Shown here: piece after piece, positions 17,177 through 25,438 of the stretch
Position numbering within the stretch: the first letter of the stretch is position 1
Layout of the letters: every line of letters begins with the position of its first letter
From: Clostridiales bacterium
GTDB lineage: Bacteria > Bacillota > Clostridia > Christensenellales > Aristaeellaceae
Length of the DNA: 36,952 nucleotides
Direction of reading: 5' to 3'
Assembly (NCBI GenBank): GCA_004556155.1
Contig: SFIM01000023.1
Coordinates: forward strand, 1-36,952
Made by a program: the position numbers and the translations under genes
The notes under the pieces: model-generated
Told to the model about the DNA's origin: nothing
What the model saw: only the letters and a program-made list of their open reading frames with translations
Database searches by the model: none

Positions 17177-18028
17177 TTATCCTTCCTGCGCGGCTGCACC
17201 ATCTGTTTTCTGCTTGTTGCGGATGATCACTTCAACCGTGGTGCCGATGCCCTCGCGGGAACGGACATACAGGCTGCAACCGGAGCCATAGAACTGCTCG
17301 ATGCGCTGCCGGACGTTTTGCAAGCCAATAGAAACCATGCCGCGGCCATCGTTCTTGACGGCGTTTTTCACTGTATCGGAGAATATCCTTTCAACATGTT
17401 CGCGTGTCATGCCGCGGCCGCTGTCCTCAATCAGGATGACATACTGGCGAATGGCAGCGTTGATGCGCGCGTAGAATTCCTCCGCGCGGATCAGATAATA
17501 GATGCTCCATTGACTGCTGTAACGGCTGCACTGCACCAGGATGGAGCGGATCAGCGCCACCACCCGCCCGGTGGCGAGGAGAGAATAGTAGGGGGCGGAG
17601 ATGACCAGCCGGTTGTGCTGCGCCTGGGAATAAAAGAAGGCGCTGTCCGCAGTCATGCTGTTAAGCAATAGCGGCTGGTCGATGGCCAGCACACGGTCGC
17701 CCTCTAAAAGAAATTCTACGCTGATGACGCTGTTTGTTTCAGAATAGCGTTGAAAGTAAGCCTGTATTTTATCCTGCTCGTCGCTGCTCATCAGGCCGCT
17801 TTGCATAAACTGATAGATGGTGTTGCGCCCGTTATCCAGCGACAGATCCAGGTAGGCTCGAAACATTTCCAGCCGTGTAGAAGCGTTTTGCAATTCCTGC
17901 GTGCGCACCGTATCGCGCACAGAGCGGTATAAAAGCGCGAACAGGCAGGCAAACAGCAGCATAAAGACCGCCAGCATCAGCGCCAGCGCACGAACCAGCA
18001 GAGAACGGCGGATACGCATCGCCTTCAT
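17177..18028 (-). pseudogene. YesM-like sensor kinase with internal deletion
   Basis: The remaining 283 codons join the two ends of a YesM-type histidine kinase. Residues 1-195 give an N-terminal membrane segment (LALMLAVFMLLFACLFALLY) and the outer sensor domain. At about residue 195 the sequence jumps to VILIEDSGRGM, the G1 box of the ATPase domain, and runs to the normal end (GIGLQNVRQRI). The second membrane segment, HAMP, the phospho-acceptor His box and the N box are missing. About half the usual 570-600 residues is lost, while the frame is kept. The start shares ATGA with the end of the regulator gene upstream. It cannot be a working kinase; a dominant-negative role is possible but unsupported. 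Confidence 0.85.
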
Positions 18029-18867
18029 CCCTTAAACTTTTTCGGATTGCAGTGATAGTATTTTTCAAACGCGGCGGAAAAGGAGCGGTAGCTTTGATAG
18101 CCCAGCCGCTCCGCTGCTTCATATACCAGCATGTGCCCATCCCGCAGCAGGGCCGCCGCGCGCTCCATGCGCATTTTAATCAGCAGTTCCTGGAACGAAA
18201 GCCCGGTGCTCTCCTTGAGCTTTTTGGACAGGTAGCCGGGGCTTAAATGCACATAGTCGGAAACCTCCTGCAGCGACAGCGAGCTTTCGTGGAGGCGTTC
18301 CTCCATGCAGCGGATGGCCTCGTCAACCAGATAGCCGTAGCCCGATTGGTTGACGGCCACGCTTCCAAGCGTTCCAGATATACGTCCAGCAGGGATTCAA
18401 GCGACGCAGCGCATGCGCGCGTATACATCTGCATCCGCGCGGGAAGCATAGTCTGCCTCCTGCCGTTGTAGCAGATGCTCAAAAAGGGCGCGCGCCTGCG
18501 CGGGCGCTGTGCGTGTGCTCAGCAGAAAGGGTACAACCCGTTCCCGGATATAGGCTTGAATTGGGGCGATGCTCAATCCCAGCGCCAGGATATCCCGCAG
18601 CCACGCGCTGCTCTGCGCGGGTGGTAGAACGGAAAGAGCGGTTTCCTGCGTGGGGAAAACGGGCGGCAGCGGTTCATAAAAGCCGTTTTCCAGCGCGCGC
18701 AGGTTTTTGCCGTGCTGTGCGCGGTAGGTGGCTTCGTCTGTTACCGGGCCTCCGAGAGCGAAATGAAGAAAATGAGGGATGCGGCCCGCATGCATCAGCG
18801 AAAGGAGCCGTCCCTGGATTTCCCGCAGCGGACGGCGCAGAAGCAGCTCAAAATCGCATTTGTCCAT
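18025..18867 (-). pseudogene. YesN/AraC-like regulator, interrupted
   Basis: The C-terminal 111 codons (18025-18360) are an intact AraC-type double helix-turn-helix (LSLQEVSDYVHLSPGYLSKKL and RLGYQSYRSFSAAFEKYYHCNPKKFKG). Upstream in the same frame, codons from 18867 give a YesN-like middle region, beginning with what looks like the end of a receiver domain (CDFELLLRRPLREI). A TGA at 18397-18399 separates them. Around it the +1 frame reads the helical ASLESLLDVYLERLEA, so two compensating frameshifts are as likely as one nonsense mutation. The first part of the receiver is gone: the sequence before 18867 belongs to the oxidoreductase remnant. The DNA-binding piece could still be translated, but I see no good ribosome binding site. 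Confidence 0.75.
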
Positions 18868-18869
18868 GC

Positions 18870-19867
18870 GTCCTTAATGCTCGTATTCCGCAGAAAGGCG
18901 AGGATGGCAGGCTGCGCAGGCGCGTAATGGGCCTTGGACAGCAGCACGCAAAGCTGAATGGCAAGCCAGTAATCCATCCAGCGGGCCAACCAGCCCGGCG
19001 CGCACCACACCGTCCTTGCCCTGGCGGTCAATATACGCATATCCACGCAGACGTTCGCACAGCTGTTCAAGCGTTTCCGTGCAGCGCTGCGCGCCGCTGA
19101 TATCGCCAAACCACAGGCGCGTTTTATCCGCCAGCAGACGATTGCTCAGCGCGCCCGCCTGTTCAAAAGGCGGCAGGGCGGCGAGGACAGCGGCGTCGTT
19201 GGTCAGCACCGCCTGGGCAAAGCCGCGCTCGTCGCCGCAGGCAATGTGCAGCGCCGTATCCTGCACGGGTACGGGGGCGACGGGCACAATCGCGCCCGCG
19301 CGGCGCATTGCTGCTTTACTCACATCCCGGCGACGCGTCCGGCAAGGTAGCCCACGCACATTACGTCCGGGGCCATCCGCGCGTAGTTGAGCGCATCCTG
19401 ATCCATGGACAACGCCTTGCCGCGTACCAACATGTTATCGATTTCCCTGGGCAGCAGGGCGCGAAGCGGCACGGGAGCATAGCGCGTCGCATCCTGCGCG
19501 GGCAGAAGCCTCAGCCGTCCGGCCGGGTGGAAGCTGCGGCCGTGCGGATCGTGCAGGCAGCGTTGAATCTCCTTGGACAGGCTATCCTTGCCGGGATCGT
19601 CCAGCGTGCCCTGATCCAGCCGCTGATAACCCGCGTGCGCGCTGTCGCACATGTGCCACTGGCTGTAATTTTGCGTGCGGCCCGTTTCGCGGTCGCCAAA
19701 CGTCATGGCGCAGCCCAGCCGCTGCCGCCAGGCTTCCCATCCCGCCTTGGAATGAACGGCCCAGCTGCCTGCTGCATCCTCACCCAGCGCGTAATATGGC
19801 GTGCAGAGCGTAACCTGATGCCCCGCCTGCACGCCCGCCGTGGATCCGCCTAATACCAGCACACGCA
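18870..19867 (-). pseudogene. FAD-dependent oxidoreductase remnant
   Basis: Remains of an FAD-dependent oxidoreductase of the FAD_oxidored (PF12831) type. It begins MRVLVLGGSTAG, a Rossmann loop, but jumps early to GHQVTL, so part of the first helix is lost. The middle is heavily shortened. The family C-terminal signature is clear in ALLPREIDNMLVRGKALSMD and MAPDVMCVGYLAGRVAGM. A TGA at 19320 follows, but homologous-looking helical repeats go on in another frame (LWFGDISGAQRCTETLEQL) and change frame again near 19,000 (WLARWMDYWLAIQLCVLLSK). The 5' end is fused in frame to the preceding gene remnant, and the 3' end runs into the regulator remnant. Confidence 0.75.
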
Positions 19868-20727
19868 TGTAAAAATCGCCGTTGATTTTTTCACCCAGCA
19901 CAGAAAAATCCTCAATTTGAAAATCGGCGCTTACAAACAGATAATCCAGAATGGCTGAATACTTGCCAAAGCCATGGACGGAGCCCTTCGCGCCGTATTC
20001 CGTCGCTACGCGCGCATCCTGATAGCCCGCGGCGTTTATCTGGGTCTCCAGATCTTTATTATAGCAATTTTTCGAGGCGGAGGCCGGATCGTTGTCTGGC
20101 CGGGCGTTGAAATCGCCCATGATCAGAGATGAAGCTTCGGGGTGTGCCTGCATGACCTGCGCGGCTTTTGCAAGCAGATACTGCGTCTGCAGCGCGCGCA
20201 CCTCGTCGGCGGCTGCGCCCATGGGATCGTGCAGATGGGTGCTGAATACATATACGGACTGCTCCGTCTCTTGATCCAGCAGCAGCTTCCAGGTGCAGTT
20301 GCGCATGTAACGGTCCACAATGCTGAGGGCATGTCCGGCGTATCCGTCAGCCAGAAAACGCCCTCCTTCAGCAGCTCAAAGCGGCTTTGCTTATACAGGA
20401 TCGCAGTATAGCCCTGCGCGTCGGGGTTGATTTTGACGGCCGCCGTATAGCCGTAGCCCGTGTCCTGGGGATAGCTTTCCAGCAGTTCCTGCCACACGCC
20501 CTTGGCCTCCTGCAGGCCGACCACATCGGGCGCGTATTGAGCCAGCAGCGTTTTGAACAGCTCCGACCGATGCGCGGGGGACAGCGCCGGATCCGCCAGA
20601 TCCTTGCTGCTGGGCGCGCGCAGATTCTGGCACATCAGGTGTAACTGCCGCTTTCTTCGGCGCTTGCTAGTGAGCAGAGACCCAGCAAAAGCATCAGACA
20701 GGATAAAAATAAAAACGAGCCTTTCAT
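19868..20727 (-). pseudogene. Secreted endonuclease/exonuclease/phosphatase-family protein, broken
   Basis: An exported member of the endonuclease/exonuclease/phosphatase superfamily, in three frames. The ATG at 20727 has AGGGAG upstream and starts a signal peptide (MKGSFLFLSCLMLLLG, ending LASAEESGSYT and TGA). After a frameshift the domain begins (LMCQNLRAP), with the metal-binding Glu in DVVGLQEAKGVW. Near 20,320 the frame shifts again within DTPDMPS, then STHLHDP, IMGDFNARPDNDP and ILDYLFVS follow, which carry catalytic residues of the family. The final SDH motif and the stop are deleted, and the frame runs into the oxidoreductase start at about 19,868. The many lesions argue for real decay, not one sequencing error. 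Confidence 0.82.
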
Positions 20728-20774
20728 CAAACTCCCTGCTTTCCATGTATTTCTAAATATATATAGACCATAAT

Positions 20775-20797
20775 TTGCATTTTTACTATGCATGCAA
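20775..20797. repeat. Inverted repeat upstream of the broken secreted-protein gene
   Basis: TTGCAT (20775-20780) and ATGCAA (20792-20797) form an imperfect palindrome in an AT-rich region about 50 bases before the start. It could be an old operator or part of a promoter. The evidence is only its symmetry. Confidence 0.3.
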
Positions 20798-20874
20798 TCC
20801 ATACAAATGTCATAGAATGCGGGGTGTTGCGCACAGCCGCCTTCGTCTGCCGGTGCCAGAAGCAACGCGGCGAA

Positions 20875-20900
20875 TAAAAAATGCCGCCCGTTGGGCGGCA
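20875..20900 (-). terminator. Rho-independent terminator closing the BREX-linked array
   Basis: On the minus strand TGCCGCCC and GGGCGGCA form a perfect eight-base stem with a three-base loop, followed directly by TTTTTTATT. It is the first strong terminator I find in this direction downstream of the PglX genes, about 64 bases after the last gene. Confidence 0.92.
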
Positions 20901-20963
20901 AGGATAAAGCCTGCATCAGCGATATAACAGGCAGACTGGCGGCCGGAAAGCCCTGCGCAAGGC

Positions 20964-22880
20964 TTATTCTGCGCTCTTGACGGGCGATTCCAGATAGAAC
21001 TGCCCGTCGGGTTCCTGAATAAAGTAGCGGTCGTCCGCCCACTGCTCTTTGAATGGGAAGAAATAATGGACGTATCGGATTTCATTTGTGTGCTCATACA
21101 GGATGCCGACTGAGCGGTGGTATTTCATTACATCATAAATGAAATCGTTGCCAACCCCATAGGACTCGTCTTCACGAGCAAAGTGTTTTTTAACATCGGT
21201 GATTTCGCCATAGCCGCTTTCAGAATACAGAACATAGCCTGTATTCTCATGGAAGCCGAAGCCTGTGAAGCGCAGATTGGGGAAGCGCTTAAAAATAGCC
21301 ATGTCGGCCCTCCGGACAATTGCCGCCGCAACGCCATTGCCAAGATCGGCCAAGGAGTCGTCTCGAATTGGGTATACGCTCATCAGCGCATAGATATCTT
21401 CAATTCGGCCGCGGCAGTGCAAAGGAGCGTATGTCGTGCCATGCAGACAAGGTAATCTGTACGAAAGGCTGCACAAGGGAGAATCCGACTTTGGCTTCAT
21501 CCGGCTGTATTCCTCGGGTGTAAGCGGCTGCTTGAGCCATTGTCCCTGCTGCTTTTCATGCAGTAAGGGCGGAAGGGCGGAAAGCAGCATATCCACAGTG
21601 ACCGGGCGAATCTTATAGCCGATCTTCATCTGCTGGATGATCGTATCAAGGCTTGTCATATGAACATCATTTTCATGTGAAGCAAAGATGACGCAGTATT
21701 CCCGATCAATAGGCTTTGCGTTCCAGTCCTTATTCTGTTCCCATACGCCGCCCATGTCCGTTATGCTTTTGTCAATATGCTCCTTAACGATGGAAGTGCA
21801 TGAAAATGAAGTCCAGATAAAGCGAACATCCTTAATCTGAATGGGGGTATGGCGATCAAGCAGGATGTCCAGCGCAGACGCAGGGTGGACGTAATCTGCC
21901 GACCGCTGGGCGGCGGCAGCGTTGATCAATGCAAGCTGCTCCTGGGTGTAGACGGTTGAGGGGTCTCGCGGCTCCGCGCCTTTTTCCCAAGCGGTAAGGA
22001 AGAAGTTATCCTTGTAGTAGCCTGCGCGCAGATTGTGATCGCGATTGTAAGCGTACCATGCACGCTGAAGCTGCTGCAGGGAAATGACGTGCACCTGAGC
22101 GCCTGTGTTGGTTGTCACCTTGTCATATTCATTGAAAAGAATGGGATCGACATTTTTGTTTTCACTGATTACAAAATAGCTGACCTGATCGGAAAAGTGC
22201 GTATAGACCCTGCCGTGGCACCGTCTGATTTCAGTGATGATAATATTCGTCAAGCTGCCGAAGGCTGTATCGATTACAAACCCATGGCGCTCAAACACAA
22301 TGTCCGCGTCTTCCTCGATGGCGATTGCGCGGCGTCTTTCTTCCAGCGCTATTCTGGCTTGTCGTTGGGCCTCAATCTTGTCCAGCGTGGTCAGCTTCTT
22401 CTCAAGGGCTTCCGTCTTCCTTTGCTCAAGGATTGCTTGTTTGCCTTGCATAAGCCCATTTTCAGCCAGATAATTGCTTAGCGACATGCCGTACAGCTTC
22501 TGGGCGGTGTTCGTCATGGTTTTGGTTTTGCCCGCAAGGTCGGGGTTAGCCGCTACCAGCTCAGTCAGGCTGGCAAAGCTTGCGCCGTTGGGATAGCGCT
22601 TTTTCAGCTCGTTCAGGTAATTATCCGACGTATCGCTTGGCCGTCCGCCCAGGCTTTTTACGTATTCAAAGCCGCAGGCTGCCAGCAGCTCCGCCCGGTC
22701 GGTATAGCCCAGCTCCTTCACAAGCGCGCTCAGATCCTCATACCAGTGATTGTGCTGCGATCCCAGGCCCGATACCTTCTTATCCGGGTAGGCAGCCTCC
22801 AGCTTTTTGCACAGGTTCTGCAGCCTGCGCGCCGCCATCGGATTGGATATGCACAGCTCGCGCATGTTCAGTTCCTTCAT
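20964..22880 (-). CDS. Protein with two BRCT-like domains, last gene of the BREX-linked array
   Basis: A cytoplasmic protein of 638 aa. The N-terminal 145 residues are helical, with NPMAARRLQNLCKKLEAAYP and the AACGFEYVKSLGGRPSD type of segment. A charged helix follows (about 150-190). Two regions look like BRCT folds: about 195-280 (ADIVFERHGFVIDTAF, then a Gly turn and a C-terminal ISLQQLQRAWY helix) and about 345-440 (IKDVRFIWTSF, MGGVW, VTVDMLLSAL). The last 150 residues are mixed and unrecognised. BRCT domains bind phosphopeptides or DNA ends. I chose the ATG at 22880, eight bases after GGAGG. An ATG at 22895 overlaps that site. It is 29 bases after the LRR stop, so the two are co-transcribed. 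No enzymatic motif is seen. Confidence 0.75.
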   Translation of the reverse strand: MKELNMRELCISNPMAARRLQNLCKKLEAAYPDKKVSGLGSQHNHWYEDLSALVKELGYTDRAELLAACGFEYVKSLGGRPSDTSDNYLNELKKRYPNGASFASLTELVAANPDLAGKTKTMTNTAQKLYGMSLSNYLAENGLMQGKQAILEQRKTEALEKKLTTLDKIEAQRQARIALEERRRAIAIEEDADIVFERHGFVIDTAFGSLTNIIITEIRRCHGRVYTHFSDQVSYFVISENKNVDPILFNEYDKVTTNTGAQVHVISLQQLQRAWYAYNRDHNLRAGYYKDNFFLTAWEKGAEPRDPSTVYTQEQLALINAAAAQRSADYVHPASALDILLDRHTPIQIKDVRFIWTSFSCTSIVKEHIDKSITDMGGVWEQNKDWNAKPIDREYCVIFASHENDVHMTSLDTIIQQMKIGYKIRPVTVDMLLSALPPLLHEKQQGQWLKQPLTPEEYSRMKPKSDSPLCSLSYRLPCLHGTTYAPLHCRGRIEDIYALMSVYPIRDDSLADLGNGVAAAIVRRADMAIFKRFPNLRFTGFGFHENTGYVLYSESGYGEITDVKKHFAREDESYGVGNDFIYDVMKYHRSVGILYEHTNEIRYVHYFFPFKEQWADDRYFIQEPDGQFYLESPVKSAE

Positions 22881-22909
22881 AATTCTATCCTCCATTCGTG
22901 ACAGCAGCT

Positions 22910-25339
22910 TTACTGCTTTCTCTTTTTGGGCGCGGGAAGCTGCTCGGCATAGGCCTGAAGGGCGGCAATCAGATCAGCCTGCCCGCTGGCCTGGATTACG
23001 GCTGAGAACGCTTCCAGATCCTTTGCGGCAATCAACTGCTCGCGCAGCATCAGGTCAAACAGCTCGCGGTATTCAACGGCGGCGCTTGCCAGCCTGACGG
23101 CGTTTGCCTTGATGTATTTCAGGTATTTCTCTCCGTTTTCATCAGTGCAGTCGCGGTGATCCAGCGCAAAGCCGATGGCCGCGTATACGCGGTACTTGGC
23201 GGTGAGTGCGGTAATATCTTCAATGTGCACAATGGGCGGGTCGGCATTAAACAAATTATCCGCTAGATAATAAAGACGACGGTCGTGCAGCATGCTGGTA
23301 AGATATTGCCCCTGTGCATTATGGAGGGTGATGTGTTTCAAGGCCTTGCAAGCAGCGATGACGCCTTTTCCAATCACTGAGACGCTTTCAGGAATAGAAA
23401 GTTCAGTCAGGCTACTACAGGCGACAAATGCGCACGGCTCGATCTCCTTTACTCCATCCGGCAGGACAATGCTTGGCAAACTACTACAGAAATAAAAGGC
23501 TGATTCGGCGATTTTCTGTATGCTCTTGGGCAGAACAATGCTTTCCAGGCTTTCACACATCACAAAAGCACCGGCATCTATCATTCTTAAGCCATCAGGA
23601 AGCGTGACCTTGCTCAACCGCTTGCACTCGTCAAATGCATGGTCGAAAGTATTCAGCTCCGCGCAGAGCAGGGTGAGATTGGTCAAGCCGCTGCGGTAAA
23701 AGGCTTCTTTGCCAATCGAAGTTACCCCCTCAGGGATAACAAGCTTTTGAAGAGAATGACATTCATAAAAAGCTTCAATTCCAATTGTTTTCAGGCTGTT
23801 GGGAAGTGTTACTTCGGCCAGAGCATCGCAGTTGAGAAAAGCCTTTTCGCCAATTGAGGTTACGCCTTCCGGAATGGCAACCTTTTTCAGAATGTTGCAA
23901 TCACAAAAGGTCCACGCTTCGATTGCTTTCAGGCTTTTGGAAAGTGTTATATCTGTCAGACAACTGGCCATAAATGCGTCTTCGCCAATCGAAGTTACGC
24001 CATCTGGAATAACAAGCTTTGTCAGATACTTACAGCTTGCAAAGGCACGCGCTTCGATTGTTTTCAGACTTTGGGGAAGCGTTACTTCTGTCAAATTGCA
24101 GCCGCGCAGGGCAGAATCAGCGATTGTTATTACTCCTTCCGGAATATGATGGCTTGTCTTGGTATGAGGGCAGCGGATCAGGGTATCGCCCGCTCTGCTA
24201 TAGAGTACGCCGTCAATGGACTGATAGCAAGGGTTTTCCGGGTCTACTTCGATGCTGGACAGCTTCGGGAGGGTAAGGTATTGACCAAATGCGTCTGAAG
24301 AGATTTTTTTCACAGATTTGGGCAGATGAATGCTTACAACGTTTTTGAGATCGCGACGCTCGGACGGCCTTGTATAATACGAGCTGCCATCGTAGGAGAA
24401 AGCGTATGGGGCAATTTTCTCTACAGATGCTGGAACCACGAGCGTTTCTTCAGCACCATCCGGATTCGGTGATGTGAGCAAAACTTGTGTTAAAACGTCG
24501 TATTCGACATCAAAGCAATCGGAAACGTACTTCATTGGCTTTTTGGGCTCGAAAGGATTCTTTGTAATTGGACTTAAAAGAGATGGACAATAAGCAAAGG
24601 CTCTTTCGCCAAGTACAGTCAGGCTCTTGGGAAGAGTTACCTCTGTTAGAGAAGAACAGCCGCTAAAGGCTGAATCACCAATCGAGGTAACGCCTTCTGG
24701 AATGACAATCTTTGTAAGTGATGCACAGTCAGAAAAGGCGAAAGGGCTAATCTCTTTTAGACTGCTGGGAAGTGTTACTTCTTTCAGAGCCTTGCAGTTG
24801 CTAAAGGCTTCTTCGCCAATCGAGATAACGCCTTCTGGAATAACAAGATTTGCAAGCGATTCACAGCAATAGAAAGCTCTCTTTCTGATTGTACTCAGGG
24901 TTGCAGGCAATACGATCTCCGCCAACTCCTGACAACGTCTAAAGGCAGAAACGTCGATTGCTGTTACGCCTTCCGGAATATGCAGGCTTGTCCGGGTGTG
25001 CGGGCAGTGGATCAGGGTATCTCCCGCCTTGCTGTAGAGTACACCGTCTATGGATTGATAGAATGGGTTTTCAGGGTCTACCTCAATGCTGGCCAACTTC
25101 GGAAAGTCGGTCATGTAACAATAGAATGCCTCGGCGGAGAATTTTTCCACAGTCTTAGGCAGATGAATGCTTACGACACTCCTGAAATTATAATTAGCAC
25201 CAAAAGAGTCATCGGCAATCTCCTTTACGGATTCCGGAACGATTATGGTTATCTCTTCGCTGTTATCGTCTTGGATATTATTGCAAATAACCTTTTTCAA
25301 AACGCCGTCTTCAATGCTAACTTCGGTAATGTAAATCAT
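22910..25339 (-). CDS. Cytoplasmic leucine-rich-repeat (BspA/LRR_5-type) protein
   Basis: An 809-residue protein made largely of about 23-residue LRR_5 repeats on the pattern IPEGVTSIGxxAFxxCxxLxEVTLP, from about residue 30 to 680. There is no signal peptide, membrane segment or sorting signal, although BspA-type repeats are usually found in surface proteins. About the first 130 residues are repeated at about 278-410, including VDPENPxYQSIDGVLYS in both, so the gene grew by internal duplication. The last 130 residues are a helical non-repeat domain ending in a basic tail (APKKRKQ). It has GAGGAGG just before the ATG. As a recognition scaffold within a defence array it could sense a phage product, but this is inference. 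Confidence 0.85.
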   Translation of the reverse strand: MIYITEVSIEDGVLKKVICNNIQDDNSEEITIIVPESVKEIADDSFGANYNFRSVVSIHLPKTVEKFSAEAFYCYMTDFPKLASIEVDPENPFYQSIDGVLYSKAGDTLIHCPHTRTSLHIPEGVTAIDVSAFRRCQELAEIVLPATLSTIRKRAFYCCESLANLVIPEGVISIGEEAFSNCKALKEVTLPSSLKEISPFAFSDCASLTKIVIPEGVTSIGDSAFSGCSSLTEVTLPKSLTVLGERAFAYCPSLLSPITKNPFEPKKPMKYVSDCFDVEYDVLTQVLLTSPNPDGAEETLVVPASVEKIAPYAFSYDGSSYYTRPSERRDLKNVVSIHLPKSVKKISSDAFGQYLTLPKLSSIEVDPENPCYQSIDGVLYSRAGDTLIRCPHTKTSHHIPEGVITIADSALRGCNLTEVTLPQSLKTIEARAFASCKYLTKLVIPDGVTSIGEDAFMASCLTDITLSKSLKAIEAWTFCDCNILKKVAIPEGVTSIGEKAFLNCDALAEVTLPNSLKTIGIEAFYECHSLQKLVIPEGVTSIGKEAFYRSGLTNLTLLCAELNTFDHAFDECKRLSKVTLPDGLRMIDAGAFVMCESLESIVLPKSIQKIAESAFYFCSSLPSIVLPDGVKEIEPCAFVACSSLTELSIPESVSVIGKGVIAACKALKHITLHNAQGQYLTSMLHDRRLYYLADNLFNADPPIVHIEDITALTAKYRVYAAIGFALDHRDCTDENGEKYLKYIKANAVRLASAAVEYRELFDLMLREQLIAAKDLEAFSAVIQASGQADLIAALQAYAEQLPAPKKRKQ
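24110..25180 (-). repeat. Internal duplication within the LRR gene
   Basis: The blocks at 24947-25180 and 24110-24343 encode closely similar 78-residue stretches, each with SIHLPK, SIEVDPENP and YQSIDGVLYS, 279 residues apart. The similarity continues upstream of both blocks. This marks a duplication of roughly 270 codons, now diverged. Confidence 0.75.
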
Positions 25340-25438
25340 CTTTCTTCCTCCTCATTTTGTGTGGCAGCTGTCATGCAGTCCGGGTTGAGCGGGAGTGATT
25401 TCGGCGGGGCATTCCTCCTTTGCTGTCTGATAAACGTA

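Noticed and set aside
17177..18028. Complete histidine kinase
   Set aside because: It lacks the phospho-acceptor His region, HAMP and N box and is about half the expected length.
18397..18399. TGA in the regulator as a selenocysteine codon
   Set aside because: AraC-type regulators are not selenoproteins, no suitable hairpin is evident, and the surroundings are clearly decayed.
23300..25200. Regularly spaced similar DNA segments, at first sight like a repeat array
   Set aside because: They encode leucine-rich repeats in one long frame and are diverged at the DNA level, so this is not CRISPR or a tandem satellite.
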